The position numbers and the translations under genes were made by a program. Positions 17,294-25,707 of a DNA stretch of 64,000 nt are shown here, in pieces. The number at the start of each line of letters is the position of its first letter. The first letter of the stretch is position 1. The DNA comes from Bacillus sp. FJAT-18017 (GTDB taxonomy: Bacteria; Bacillota; Bacilli; Bacillales; Cytobacillaceae), in assembly GCF_001278805.1 (NCBI RefSeq), contig NZ_CP012602.1, forward strand, positions 2,634,001 to 2,698,000, read 5' to 3'. The notes below the pieces were generated by a model. That model saw only the letters and a program-made list of their open reading frames with translations, was not told where the DNA came from and searched no databases.

Positions 17294-17474
17294 TGGGTTT
17301 TCTGTGGCCATCTTATTCACATTTCAGACACGACCACCTGGCTCTTACTCCATGAAAGACGGACAACTTGGAACAAATTCTAACCAAAATCTTGTTCCAT
17401 ACACTCCACATCATCATCCAACCTATCCCACCATATGGTAAAATAGGCGGAGATAGTGTTGAGAGGTGATTTCG

Positions 17475-19310
17475 TTGCCAGATTGGTCGTACCATCCCCT
17501 TTTTAAACCATTACTAACGAAGCTTCCCCCTGCTGTTGGCCGGGAGTTTATTCATCGTGGGATGAGCCTGCTTTCATCTAATCCTCTTGGAGAAAGACTC
17601 ATAGAATTTCTTGGCCATATGTCCCCTTCCCGCACATTGCAAAAGCATTTTTTTGACACTGAGTTTTCGACTCCGGTGGGCTTAGCTGGCGCAATCGATC
17701 CAGAGTTATCAGGGTTAAAAGCTTTTCAAAACCTCGGTTTTGGTTTTATAGAAGTTGGTCCAGTTTCTATGGAAGGAACGCCAATGGATAACACTCTTCA
17801 TTTTGACGAAAAAAATGCCAGAATTACAGGCCTCACAGGAAATTCAATTTCACTCGAAACTGCGATAGCCCAGTTACATTCGCTAAAAATGAAAAAAGTA
17901 CCCTTCTTCATTAGGGTACGTGGAAATTTGAACGAATTAAACCAACTATGCGAATCGCTTCTGCCCTATGGTGATGCTTTTATACTGGAAAGCGAGTATG
18001 CAGGTTCACCAGCCAAATTCAGCCAATTGAGAGACAGGATAGGAAAACCATTCATTCTCACCTTTAAGGAAAGAAACCTTACTAATCTAGAAAGCTATAA
18101 ACCTGATGGGCTGCTTATAGAAGGAGATTCTTGCGAACAAATTGGCGAATCAATAGAACGAATTAAGAAACACCTTGGCAATAATATTCCGGTTATCACT
18201 TCTGGAGGGGTAAATGAACCTGCTGATGCCCTGCTACTTTTGGAAAAAGGTGCGTCGCTTATCATGCTTGGTCAGGAATACATATTTACCGGCCCTGGCC
18301 TGCCAAAACGGATTAATGAAGCATACTGCTATAAGACCAACCCAAAACCAACAATAAATAAAGGCTGGATCTGGTATTGGCTGTTCGGGATGGCAATTCT
18401 GATTGGCGGGTTCGTTGCGCTGTATTTTAGCATGACAGATGTGATTCTTCCATATGATGAATCTTTCCTCGGCATTTTCCGTGAAGACATTTTGAGCTTT
18501 AGCCCTGAGATTCTTTACTTTATGGCGCATGATCGCATGACGCTGGCCGGCACGATGATTTCAGGGGGGATTCTCTATATCCAGCTTGCCAGACATGGAA
18601 TCAGATACGGTCTCCATTGGGCAAGAAAAGCAGTCAATATCGCGGGAATAATCGGTTTCCTAGGCATCCTTTTATTCATTGGATATGGCTATTTCGATTG
18701 GCTGCACGGTTTATTCTGGCTGATTCTATTGCCTTTGTTCATTATGGCATTTTTAAAAACGAAAGACGCAGCAGAATCGCCGGTCAGTACAAACCTTTTC
18801 AACACCAAGGCCTGGAAACTTGCCATGATAGGGCAGCTTTGCTTTGTAGTATTAGGTGCTGCATTGGCAGTTGGAGGATTGGTCATCTCGACCGTTGGCG
18901 TATCAAATGTTTTTGTTCCAAGCGATCTTCAATTTCTTTGTTTATCTCCAGAAATGCTGGACGAATTCAACAATAAATTGATTCCAGTTATTGCCCATGA
19001 CAGGGCAGGCTTTGGGAGTGCATTGCTAAGTGTGGGCCTGCTCGTGTTAATGCTCGCGTTATGGGGAATCCGCGAAGGTGAGCGCTGGGTTTGGTGGACC
19101 TTCACAATTGGCGCTATTCCAGCATTCATTGCCGGGATTGCGACCCATTTTATTATTGGGTACACCGATTTCTTTCATCTGCTGCCTGCTTATTTTGCGT
19201 TCCTTTTGTATTTAGCTGGTGTGATTTGCACTGCACCATTTTTATATGCGAAAGGCAGTACATCGATCATTGCTTCATCTAGGGATAAGTCCGCATTAAG
19301 CTCTAATTAG
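17475..19310 (+). CDS. Dihydroorotate dehydrogenase-like domain fused to a multi-pass membrane domain
   Basis: About 611 residues. Residues 1-290 follow class 2 DHODH: the N-terminal helix pair (HPLFKPLLTKLPPAVGREFIHRG), GFGFIEVGPVSMEGTP and the FMN phosphate region VITSGGVNEPADALLLLEKGASLIMLG...FTGPGL. The stretch where PyrD has the substrate-binding NR.GFNN pattern reads GLTGNS, so dihydroorotate oxidation is doubtful. Residues 297-600 hold about eight membrane segments with two related halves, each containing a MAHDRM or IAHDRA motif and a following aromatic helix. TTG at 17475 fits GAGAGGTGAT. Function unknown; a membrane flavoprotein is plausible. Confidence 0.8.
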   Translation: MPDWSYHPLFKPLLTKLPPAVGREFIHRGMSLLSSNPLGERLIEFLGHMSPSRTLQKHFFDTEFSTPVGLAGAIDPELSGLKAFQNLGFGFIEVGPVSMEGTPMDNTLHFDEKNARITGLTGNSISLETAIAQLHSLKMKKVPFFIRVRGNLNELNQLCESLLPYGDAFILESEYAGSPAKFSQLRDRIGKPFILTFKERNLTNLESYKPDGLLIEGDSCEQIGESIERIKKHLGNNIPVITSGGVNEPADALLLLEKGASLIMLGQEYIFTGPGLPKRINEAYCYKTNPKPTINKGWIWYWLFGMAILIGGFVALYFSMTDVILPYDESFLGIFREDILSFSPEILYFMAHDRMTLAGTMISGGILYIQLARHGIRYGLHWARKAVNIAGIIGFLGILLFIGYGYFDWLHGLFWLILLPLFIMAFLKTKDAAESPVSTNLFNTKAWKLAMIGQLCFVVLGAALAVGGLVISTVGVSNVFVPSDLQFLCLSPEMLDEFNNKLIPVIAHDRAGFGSALLSVGLLVLMLALWGIREGERWVWWTFTIGAIPAFIAGIATHFIIGYTDFFHLLPAYFAFLLYLAGVICTAPFLYAKGSTSIIASSRDKSALSSN

Positions 19311-19325
19311 CTTTCTTAGTTAAAT

Positions 19326-19361
19326 AAGCCGGCTAGTCCCTGCAGGGAGACTAGCCGGCTT
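19326..19361 (+). terminator. Terminator between convergent genes
   Basis: AAGCCGGCTAGTC and GACTAGCCGGCTT form a perfect 13-bp stem between the DHODH-like fusion and clpP. Confidence 0.88.
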
Positions 19362-19373
19362 TAACTTTTATCC

Positions 19374-19955
19374 TTAATTCTTACTTATTATTTTGTCTAT
19401 TATCCCGTAGTCCAGAGCCTCCTGGGCACTCATGAAGAAGTCTCGGTCAGTGTCTTTTGCCACCTTTTCAACTAGCTGGCCAGTGCGTTCAGATATGATT
19501 CCATTAATATGTTCGCGGAGCTTAAGGATCCTTTTTGCTGAAATCTCAATTTCCGTGGCCTGGCCCCTTGCTCCTCCCAGTGGCTGGTGAATCATAATTT
19601 CGCTGTTTGGCAGTGCATAACGCTTACCCTTTGCTCCTGCCAATAGAAGCATTGCCCCGAATGAAGCGGCCATCCCGATGCAAATGGTGCTGATTTCCGG
19701 CTTAATCAACTGCATTGTATCAAAGATCGCAAACCCCGCACTGGTTGAGCCGCCCGGGCTGTTAATGTAAATGGAGATGTCCTTCTCGGGGTTATCAGCT
19801 TCAAGAAACAAAAGCTGCGCAATTACACTATTTGCAACTTGGTCGTTAATTTCGTCTCCGATAATGACAATTCGGTCCTTTAACAGCCGTGAGTAAATAT
19901 CATACGAACGTTCCCCGCGGCTGGAGTGTTCAATCACATATGGTATCGCACCCAT
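19374..19955 (-). CDS. clpP: ClpP-family serine protease (paralogue)
   Basis: 193 residues, normal ClpP length. The catalytic triad is visible: Ser in [10 protein letters not shown], His in MIHQPLGG, and Asp in DTDRDFFMS. Also present are [13 protein letters not shown] near the N-terminus and [11 protein letters not shown]. It forms the proteolytic chamber for Clp ATPases. AGGAGG is 9 nt before the ATG at 19955; the frame could extend upstream but without a ribosome binding site. It follows an ECF-like sigma gene by 16 bp, which is not the context of the housekeeping clpP, so this is probably a second, specialised copy. Confidence 0.9.
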   Translation of the reverse strand: MGAIPYVIEHSSRGERSYDIYSRLLKDRIVIIGDEINDQVANSVIAQLLFLEADNPEKDISIYINSPGGSTSAGFAIFDTMQLIKPEISTICIGMAASFGAMLLLAGAKGKRYALPNSEIMIHQPLGGARGQATEIEISAKRILKLREHINGIISERTGQLVEKVAKDTDRDFFMSAQEALDYGIIDKIISKN

Positions 19956-19971
19956 ACATTTCGCCTCCCTA

Positions 19972-20643
19972 TTAAGCTGCCATGCAATATGGTTTGAGAG
20001 GTTTGCTGCTGGAATGCTTTTGAGAGGCCAGCTTTCGAACATCTGCAAGGGAAGGGATTTGCTGTAGGTGTTTAATTAGAATAGCCGGGTCTTCACGCTT
20101 CAGAGACTCGTGTAAAAGTCCAGATAATACCTCGACTTCAGTTGCTTCAACCTGATCAGTAAGAGGACGTAAATGCTCATACTCCAACCGTTTTCTTGCG
20201 CGATGCAGCAAAGACTTTATCGCCATTTCTGAGGTACCGACGATTTCCGCTATCTCCTTTGCCTGATAATTAAAACCTTCCTTTAATGTGAAAATGACGG
20301 CCTGCTTGAGAGTTAATTTTTGTAAAAGATGGTTTACTGCATCAAGTGTACCTTCTGTTGATGTACTGGAATCAGGGTAAGCCTGTTCATCAGGTATGCC
20401 GACCACCTCAAATTTCCTCTTTCTGATTGTATCAATCCATTGATGATAGGCAATCTTTTTCAGAAGCGGTTCGGTAAATTGCTCTGGCTCATAAGTCTGG
20501 ATAGCCTTTAAGAGCGTACTCTGGAACAAGTCGTCAGATTCCCATTTATTTTTGGTCAAAAAACTGCAGTATTTACCCAGTCCTGTAAAACTATTCTTTT
20601 CCCTGGAATCCCTTTTATCAGGCAAGTTCGAGCTTGCTAGCAT
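19972..20643 (-). CDS. ECF-like RNA polymerase sigma factor
   Basis: 223 residues with sigma region 2 ([24 protein letters not shown], then [14 protein letters not shown]) and region 4 ([43 protein letters not shown]). A C-terminal tail of about 60 residues follows region 4, longer than in minimal ECF factors. AAAGGAGTGA precedes the ATG at 20643. No anti-sigma gene adjoins it; instead a clpP paralogue follows in the same transcript, suggesting control by proteolysis or a sigma that directs protease synthesis (inference). Confidence 0.82.
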   Translation of the reverse strand: MLASSNLPDKRDSREKNSFTGLGKYCSFLTKNKWESDDLFQSTLLKAIQTYEPEQFTEPLLKKIAYHQWIDTIRKRKFEVVGIPDEQAYPDSSTSTEGTLDAVNHLLQKLTLKQAVIFTLKEGFNYQAKEIAEIVGTSEMAIKSLLHRARKRLEYEHLRPLTDQVEATEVEVLSGLLHESLKREDPAILIKHLQQIPSLADVRKLASQKHSSSKPLKPYCMAA

Positions 20644-20811
20644 TCTCGTTCACTCCTTTGAAACCTCTCTGCCTCTATAACGATGCGCTGCAGGGAAAAG
20701 ATACGGGCAGAAAAACTAATTTTATACAGTATATCCATCAAGGGCGGATTAAGTTTACAAAAAGGAGTATTTTACGATATTGGTCCCATAAACCGAACCA
20801 TGCCGATTCCC

Positions 20812-21735
20812 CTATTTGGTATATTCTGGATTATTATGCTGATCACATCCAAACAGGTAGCATTCATGAAGTACAGAAGTGGAAAAATCCATTGGAGGGG
20901 TATATCCGGAATGGATTTTATCAATTATTTGGGCGTATTCGCGTTGATGGTTAGTTAATTCTCGAATATAATCTTCTTTTTCTGCTGGGGTCCATTCTTC
21001 ATCACAATCATCATTCGTTTCAGCGATTCTTTCCTCTATTTCTTTGATAACCTCTTGCTGGATATCCAATGCTGAAGGCAGGTCATCGGCTTTCAATAAG
21101 GCAAAGATATACCGTCCAAGCCAGGTTGGGTCTTTAGCGTACGTTTCCCATCCTTTTGAAAACCAATAAATTGCCATTTTATAATCGCCAAGCTCCACAT
21201 ATAGATCGGCAACATCGATTTCTCCGACAAAGTGATCATCTTCTTCTGAAAACTGGCTCAACTTTTGAAAGGCTTCTTCCTTCCTCCCCAGTTCCGCCAG
21301 GCATTTTATGTGGCTATATAGCGAAAGATCTGAAGGCTCTGAACCTCGCAGGAAGGAGTCTGCGGCAGCTTCTAATTTTCCTAATTTGTAATAGGCAGTG
21401 GCCAGGTTATAAAAGGCAGTTTTAGTTGGATGGATGGAAACCACCTTTTGGAGAACATTCCTTGCTTCTTCCCACTTCTCCCGCCGTACATATACCTCGC
21501 CCAGCATATTGTATGGAAAATGTGAGTGGGGTTGCATCTTTATAGCTTCTTTCAAGAGTGGTATTGCCTTGGAATCATCATCTTCTTCATAACAGTAGAT
21601 CCAGGCTAAGTTGTTTAATGACTGCACATCCCTAGAAGATTTTACTGCTTCGTGAAAAAGCTTGAGTGATTCGTCAAACCGATTTTCTTCTAGAAGTTCA
21701 ATTGCACGCTGATTAAGATTGTTATTAATGCGCAC
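20812..21735 (-). CDS. Tetratricopeptide repeat protein
   Basis: 307 residues made largely of TPR helical hairpins: ELLEENRFDESLKLFHEAV, SLNNLAWIYCYEEDDDSKAIPLLKEAI, PYNMLGEVYVRREKWEEARNVLQKVV and FYNLATAYYKLGKLEAAADSFLRG. The C-terminal third is acidic and less regular. It is a cytoplasmic protein-interaction scaffold with an unknown partner. The start is GTG at 21735 after AAAGGAGATGGA. It follows the sirtuin gene by 11 bp, so the two are co-transcribed. Confidence 0.85.
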   Translation of the reverse strand: MRINNNLNQRAIELLEENRFDESLKLFHEAVKSSRDVQSLNNLAWIYCYEEDDDSKAIPLLKEAIKMQPHSHFPYNMLGEVYVRREKWEEARNVLQKVVSIHPTKTAFYNLATAYYKLGKLEAAADSFLRGSEPSDLSLYSHIKCLAELGRKEEAFQKLSQFSEEDDHFVGEIDVADLYVELGDYKMAIYWFSKGWETYAKDPTWLGRYIFALLKADDLPSALDIQQEVIKEIEERIAETNDDCDEEWTPAEKEDYIRELTNHQREYAQIIDKIHSGYTPPMDFSTSVLHECYLFGCDQHNNPEYTK

Positions 21736-21746
21736 TCCATCTCCTT

Positions 21747-22463
21747 TTAGAATGATTGATCCAGCGTCTGAAGTAATTCACCAATTTTCACATCATGAAT
21801 GACCAAATCGGCTCGGTTATCGAGTTCTGTTTCTTCCAAATTGACGATGACTAGTTTCGCGCCTGCCATCTTCGCGATTTCCGGGAAAACATTGGCCGGG
21901 TAAACACTGAGTGATGAACCCATGACAATGAACAAATCTGCGCGACGGGCTTCTAGTTCAGCTTGCTGGACTGCTTTTTCAGGCAGCATCTCCCCGAACA
22001 AAACGACAGAAGGACGAAGGAAACCGCCGCATTCTTCACAGGACTTGCCTTCCTCCATGAACAGATCGATTGGATACCTTCTCCCACAATCATTGCAGTG
22101 ACATGTTCTGAGTGTTCCATGCAGCTCAGATACCTGGTTATTGCCGGCGCGGTGGTGGTAACCATCCACGTTCTGGGTGATAATCGATTGGATGCGGCCT
22201 TCGCGCTCCCATTTCGCAAGGATTCTATGGCCCTGGTGCGGCTTGTGCTCTCGAAGGTTTTCAACCCTGTGCCTATAAAATTTTATGAATTCATTTGTAT
22301 TTTCTTTCATCGCCCGGGTGCTTGCAAGCTGCATCGGATCAGCACCGTGCCAAATCCCGTTGGTCCCACGGAAATCCGGAAGTCCTGCTTCTGTACTCAT
22401 TCCCGCCCCAGTGAAAACAACAGTATGGGTGGCTTTGTCTAAAAATCTTTTCAACTCTTCCAT
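21747..22463 (-). CDS. srtN: Sir2-family NAD-dependent protein deacylase
   Basis: 238 residues, normal for bacterial sirtuins. NAD-binding GAGMSTEAGLPDFRG is near the N-terminus, followed by TQNVDGYHHRAG, the catalytic His in ELHGTLRTCHCNDCG, the Zn-binding Cys pairs (CHCNDC and CEEC), and GSSLSVYPAN. It removes acetyl groups from lysines (for example acetyl-CoA synthetase in B. subtilis), releasing nicotinamide and O-acetyl-ADP-ribose. GAGGTG precedes the ATG. The gene symbol is by similarity to B. subtilis SrtN. Confidence 0.92.
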   Translation of the reverse strand: MEELKRFLDKATHTVVFTGAGMSTEAGLPDFRGTNGIWHGADPMQLASTRAMKENTNEFIKFYRHRVENLREHKPHQGHRILAKWEREGRIQSIITQNVDGYHHRAGNNQVSELHGTLRTCHCNDCGRRYPIDLFMEEGKSCEECGGFLRPSVVLFGEMLPEKAVQQAELEARRADLFIVMGSSLSVYPANVFPEIAKMAGAKLVIVNLEETELDNRADLVIHDVKIGELLQTLDQSF

Positions 22464-22653
22464 CCTATAACACCTCGCAGATGTATTTTCTGTTTTTCGC
22501 AGTCCAGTTTAAGCAAAGTCGACACGTTTTTCTGAAGCTATCAGCCAAACGGATAACGTTATAACATTTTTCAAGCATGATGGAGATAGGTCAATCAAAG
22601 TTTTTGTTACAATTTTTACCAAAATCTACACGCTTGAGTTCCTGTTTCTTCTT

Positions 22654-22725
22654 TTTATCGAACGTTTTTCCGGTTTATCGGTCTAGTATAATTTTTATCG
22701 GTCCAACAGAAATTTTATCGGTCCA
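22654..22725. repeat. Phased short repeat, four copies at 20 bp
   Basis: TTTATCG starts at 22654, 22674, 22694 and 22714, an exact 20-bp step; the last copies read ATTTTATCGGTCCAAC. This is the inverted form of the core at 3290-3371. It lies in the 575-bp gap 22464-23038 upstream of srtN, in which I see no credible gene. Confidence 0.82.
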
Positions 22726-22989
22726 ACCGCCGCCACCCACTTCGATTATGGGCAAAAAGGTATGTCTGTTTGTATGCTAACCGGCATTCCATAAACCGAG
22801 TTCCTCTGACAGGAGTATTGACCCTTTAATCATGTATAGAACCATGCTCCTTCCTAAAGCCCGTAGCTATACACTTCTTCATATTCGTTTTAAACTCCTG
22901 CATGTTTTCATGCAAATATCCGACAAGTTAAGAGTGTTAACAAAATCCCCATAATTTTATGAAGCAGCGTAACTATTTCCAATAAAAAA

Positions 22990-23013
22990 CACCTGCAAAA
23001 ATCTTTGCAAGTG
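22990..23013 (-). terminator. Terminator of the DUF202 gene
   Basis: CACCTGCAAA pairs with TTTGCAAGTG; on the minus strand it is followed by TTTTTTATT. Confidence 0.8.
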
Positions 23014-23038
23014 CCGTTGTGGTGTATAGGGTGACAAT

Positions 23039-23425
23039 TTAAAAGTTAACCATTGTAAAATATACGCCAAAAAATATCGCAATCAGGATAATAAATATTC
23101 CTAGGCCGATGATTGATCTCTTCGGTGCCCGGAATGATTGAGTATTGATGGCATCAATTTTTCTGATGTAAGCCATAGTTGCCATCACAATCACAATGAT
23201 GCCAAGCAGGACGGAAGAAATGCCAATCAGATTCGCAAATAAATCCCCGGCCGGCGTCAGGCTAGTCTTCATGGTGAAATGCAGATTGGTGACAAGAAAG
23301 CCAACCCCAATAATTGCAATAGCCGTCCTAATCCAAGCAAGGTAGGTCCTCTCGTTGGCCAGGTGCTGCTGGATATATTTTGATTCAGTTGTCTGTGTCT
23401 TAGTCTCTTGTTTAGCGTCGTCCAA
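23039..23425 (-). CDS. DUF202 (YidH-type) membrane protein
   Basis: 128 residues with an acidic, Gln/Thr-rich N-terminus, the family hallmark LANERTYLAWIRTAIAIIG near residue 22, and three membrane segments (IAIIGVGFLVTN, ISSVLLGIIVIVMATMAY, IGLGIFIILIAIFFGVYF). The family is found from bacteria to yeast vacuole subunits, and its function is not established. The start is TTG at 23425 with only a modest GAGTGAT upstream. Confidence 0.85.
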   Translation of the reverse strand: MDDAKQETKTQTTESKYIQQHLANERTYLAWIRTAIAIIGVGFLVTNLHFTMKTSLTPAGDLFANLIGISSVLLGIIVIVMATMAYIRKIDAINTQSFRAPKRSIIGLGIFIILIAIFFGVYFTMVNF

Positions 23426-23493
23426 ATTAAATCACTCACAGTTTGAGTTATAGTGTTTTCCTTATTCTATACCCAGCCTTCCTGCAAAAATCC

Positions 23494-23988
23494 CTATAAA
23501 AGCTTGTACATATAGTACTCGTTTACATATTCCCCATTTATCTTTAAGGAGTGGACTTTTTCACCTTCTATGACGAAGCCCATTTTTCTGTATAGATTAA
23601 AGGCGCGATCGTTGTTTTTAATAACTGTAAGCTCCAATCTCGTGATGTTCTTTTCATTTGCCCACTCAAAAACCTGATTGAACAATTGGCTTGCTACGCC
23701 TTGGCCGCGGAATTTTTCATCAACTCCAAGAACCAGATAAGCTGAATGGCTCTTCCGTCTGACGGTACCGCCAAGTGCAGCAATAAACCCGGCAAGTGCG
23801 CCTTCTGACTCGGCAACGAAGAATATCGATTTCTCCTCCGCCATAACTTTTTCAAGGATTTTCCTCTGCTGTTCGGCGGTCGTTTGCTTCTCCCCCGGTT
23901 CATACAGCATAAAGCCAGACTCCTCTATTCTCTTGCTAAGCTCAAGGAATTCTTCTGCATCAGTAATTTCGATTGGACGGATAATCAT
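23494..23988 (-). CDS. GNAT-family N-acetyltransferase
   Basis: 164 residues with a complete GNAT core: FFVAESEGALAGFIAALGG, then VDEKFRGQGVASQLFNQVFEWA for acetyl-CoA binding, LELTVIKNNDRAFNLYRKMGF and the C-terminal VNEYYMYKLL. This C-terminal pattern resembles ribosomal-protein or polyamine acetyltransferases (RimI/SpeG-like), but the substrate is unknown. GGGGG precedes the ATG at 23988. Confidence 0.87.
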   Translation of the reverse strand: MIIRPIEITDAEEFLELSKRIEESGFMLYEPGEKQTTAEQQRKILEKVMAEEKSIFFVAESEGALAGFIAALGGTVRRKSHSAYLVLGVDEKFRGQGVASQLFNQVFEWANEKNITRLELTVIKNNDRAFNLYRKMGFVIEGEKVHSLKINGEYVNEYYMYKLL

Positions 23989-24105
23989 ATTTATTCCCCC
24001 TATTCCCCCGGCAGCATAACATCACCGCTGTCTATATTTTTTATTAATAATAATACATCATTATTAATGTAAAAATAGTTTCTTTCCCTAATTTTTCCGA
24101 TAACT

Positions 24106-24134
24106 GAATCAGGTTTTTTGAATAGGATAGAATA
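24106..24134 (+). promoter_or_regulatory. Candidate sporulation promoter before the short SASP-like gene
   Basis: GAATC, 17 bp, then TAGAATA resembles the sigma-G-type pattern and echoes the arrangement seen before the SASP gene at 3000 (GAATC, 18 bp, CAGACTA). Weak on its own. Confidence 0.3.
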
Positions 24135-24184
24135 AGCCTGAGCAATCCATTAGTGCTTAATCCTTCGTAAGGAGTGATAAGTGA

Positions 24185-24313
24185 ATGGCGGATAAAAAAC
24201 CAACAATTCCTGGATCCAAGGGCATTAATCGCCTTAAGGAGGAAATCGCCAGGGAATTAGGTGTCCATCTGAATATTTCCACCAAACCCAGACGCAACAA
24301 TAAATCGAAGTGA
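24185..24313 (+). CDS. Half-length relative of alpha/beta SASP, 42 residues
   Basis: The frame encodes 42 residues including IPGSKGINRLKEEIARELGV, which matches the first signature of the alpha/beta SASP at 3000 ([21 protein letters not shown]). The second signature, with the GSVGGE motif that contacts DNA, is absent; the protein ends in a basic tail (KPRRNNKSK). TAAGGAG precedes the ATG and a good terminator follows, so it looks like a real gene. It may be a spore protein that kept only one DNA-binding helix, or a decayed SASP. Confidence 0.75.
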   Translation: MADKKPTIPGSKGINRLKEEIARELGVHLNISTKPRRNNKSK

Positions 24314-24358
24314 TGGCCCACTTTGCTTACAAGGCGACTTCATCCGGCAGGAACAAAA

Positions 24359-24386
24359 CAAAAAGCTGTCCAACAGGGCGGCTTTT
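24359..24386 (+). terminator. Terminator of the short SASP-like gene
   Basis: AAAAAGCTGTCC pairs with GGGCGGCTTTTT (two G-U pairs) around AACA; U-rich on the plus strand. Confidence 0.78.
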
Positions 24387-24473
24387 TGGTTTTTAAAAAA
24401 TAAAGGGTATTCAGGCCTAAATGTAGAATATATATAATCGGGTATGAACATTTAGGATGGAGGAGAAATAGAA

Positions 24474-25073
24474 ATGAAACTTCAGCAGTTTATTGTTAAC
24501 AGAGAGGAAGTGCAGTACCTGACCGAAAAGGCGACCATCAAAGAGGCTTTAGCTTTCCTTGATGAAACGGGTTTCCGCCGTGTTCCGGTTTTGGATTATG
24601 CTGGGAAACGATTCCTCGGCAATGTTGAAAAAATAGACATATTTGAATACACAGGTGACCAAAGTGACAGCATCGAGAAGATTCTTAAGGAATCTGATGG
24701 ATTCGCACATGCTGAAGATTCGTTCAAAAAGATATTTTCCAGTATTAAGAGGCTTCCTTACCTGGCACTTGTCAACAGAGCAGATGAGTTTGTTGGTATC
24801 TTGACCCATGCGCAAATTATGAATCTTCTGGAGGATACGTATAGCGATGGCATCTCACTTACCATCGGCCTGTTTGAGCAAAGCCATGCAATTGAACGAA
24901 TTTCATCAATTGTCGGCAAGCATACAAGCATTCTGTCGATGTTCACGCTCGGCAGCAACAAAGCGGTCCGCCAAATTCACCTTTCGATTCCAAAAGATTC
25001 ACCACGGGATACAGTCAACAAGATTGTAGATGAACTCAATGATTTGGGTTTCCGTGTGACGAATATAGAATAA
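24474..25073 (+). CDS. CBS-domain-pair protein with C-terminal ACT-like region
   Basis: 199 residues. Two CBS motifs (about 1-60: ATIKEALAFLDETGFRRVPVLDYAGKRFLGNV; about 75-125: LPYLALVNRADEFVGILTHAQIMNLL) form a Bateman module that usually binds adenine nucleotides. The last 70 residues (ISSIVGKHTSILSMFTL through IVDELNDLGFRVTNIE) look like an ACT domain. This layout resembles c-di-AMP- or nucleotide-sensing regulators such as listerial CbpA (inference from layout). GGAGGAG is 9 nt before the ATG. A terminator follows. Confidence 0.8.
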   Translation: MKLQQFIVNREEVQYLTEKATIKEALAFLDETGFRRVPVLDYAGKRFLGNVEKIDIFEYTGDQSDSIEKILKESDGFAHAEDSFKKIFSSIKRLPYLALVNRADEFVGILTHAQIMNLLEDTYSDGISLTIGLFEQSHAIERISSIVGKHTSILSMFTLGSNKAVRQIHLSIPKDSPRDTVNKIVDELNDLGFRVTNIE

Positions 25074-25078
25074 CCATT

Positions 25079-25111
25079 AAAGGGTGGAACTTTAAAATGG
25101 TTCCATCCTTT
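25079..25111 (+). terminator. Terminator of the CBS gene
   Basis: AAAGGGTGGAAC pairs with GTTCCATCCTTT (one G-U pair), then TTCATTTT. Confidence 0.75.
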
Positions 25112-25237
25112 TCATTTTCCTAGCTTCCCCCTTTATATCAGGCACCAATTCAGGCGGAATTTACCTCGAAATTCTTCAGGCCGTCAGTACAAACTAACAG
25201 AGGTACCACGTACCAACACTCTTAAGGGGGCATTCGA

Positions 25238-25603
25238 ATGCATACACAACAACATGGTGTTCAGCAAGCTTTCCAGGCGCGCCAACTTGCTCAGCAGCTT
25301 ATCACTGAGACTCAACAAAGCAATCATCAGTACAGGATGATGCTGCAGCAGGAACAGCAAAATGTTCAGATGCTTGAACAAATGCTTCAGCGTGAAAAAC
25401 AAGCAGTCCAAGTAATCCAGCAAAGCTTGCAAAAACATGACGTTGCCATTCAGCAATGCCAACAGCTAATTAATATCGTTAACCAGATGCAACAAGACGT
25501 TTCCTACATGCAACAGAACATGAACACAATGGGACAAACATACCAGCAAAACCAAAATCAGTTCCAAAACACGTCTCAGTTCCAAACACCGTACCAGCAG
25601 TAA
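25238..25603 (+). CDS. Gln-rich coiled-coil protein
   Basis: 121 residues, over a quarter Gln. Residues 10-90 form heptad-like helices (LLITETQQSN, EQMLQREKQAVQVIQQSL) and the tail is a low-complexity QNQNQFQNTSQFQ stretch. Met is also unusually frequent. No signal peptide is seen. Such Gln-rich proteins occur among Bacillus spore coat or crust components, but I recognise no family. AAGGGGG lies about 10 nt before the ATG; a strong terminator follows. Confidence 0.75.
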   Translation: MHTQQHGVQQAFQARQLAQQLITETQQSNHQYRMMLQQEQQNVQMLEQMLQREKQAVQVIQQSLQKHDVAIQQCQQLINIVNQMQQDVSYMQQNMNTMGQTYQQNQNQFQNTSQFQTPYQQ

Positions 25604-25606
25604 TGT

Positions 25607-25638
25607 AAAAGGGAAAGGATCCTCATCCTTTCCCTTTT
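25607..25638 (+). terminator. Bidirectional terminator after the Gln-rich gene
   Basis: AAAAGGGAAAGGAT and ATCCTTTCCCTTTT form a perfect 14-bp stem with a CCTC loop. Confidence 0.88.
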
Positions 25639-25707
25639 ATCAGCTTGTTTCGAAGCTCCATCGCTGCTTTTTTACAAGCTTGTTTTCCCTCGCCTGCAAT
25701 TTTCCGC

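Noticed and set aside
20634..20958. Two plus-strand frames of 91-106 codons
   Set aside because: They overlap the sigma gene start and the TPR gene end antisense, and show no ribosome binding site or domain.
22577..22780. 67-codon plus-strand frame in the srtN upstream gap
   Set aside because: It runs through the TTTATCGG phased repeat, has low-complexity Phe/Ser-rich translation and no ribosome binding site.
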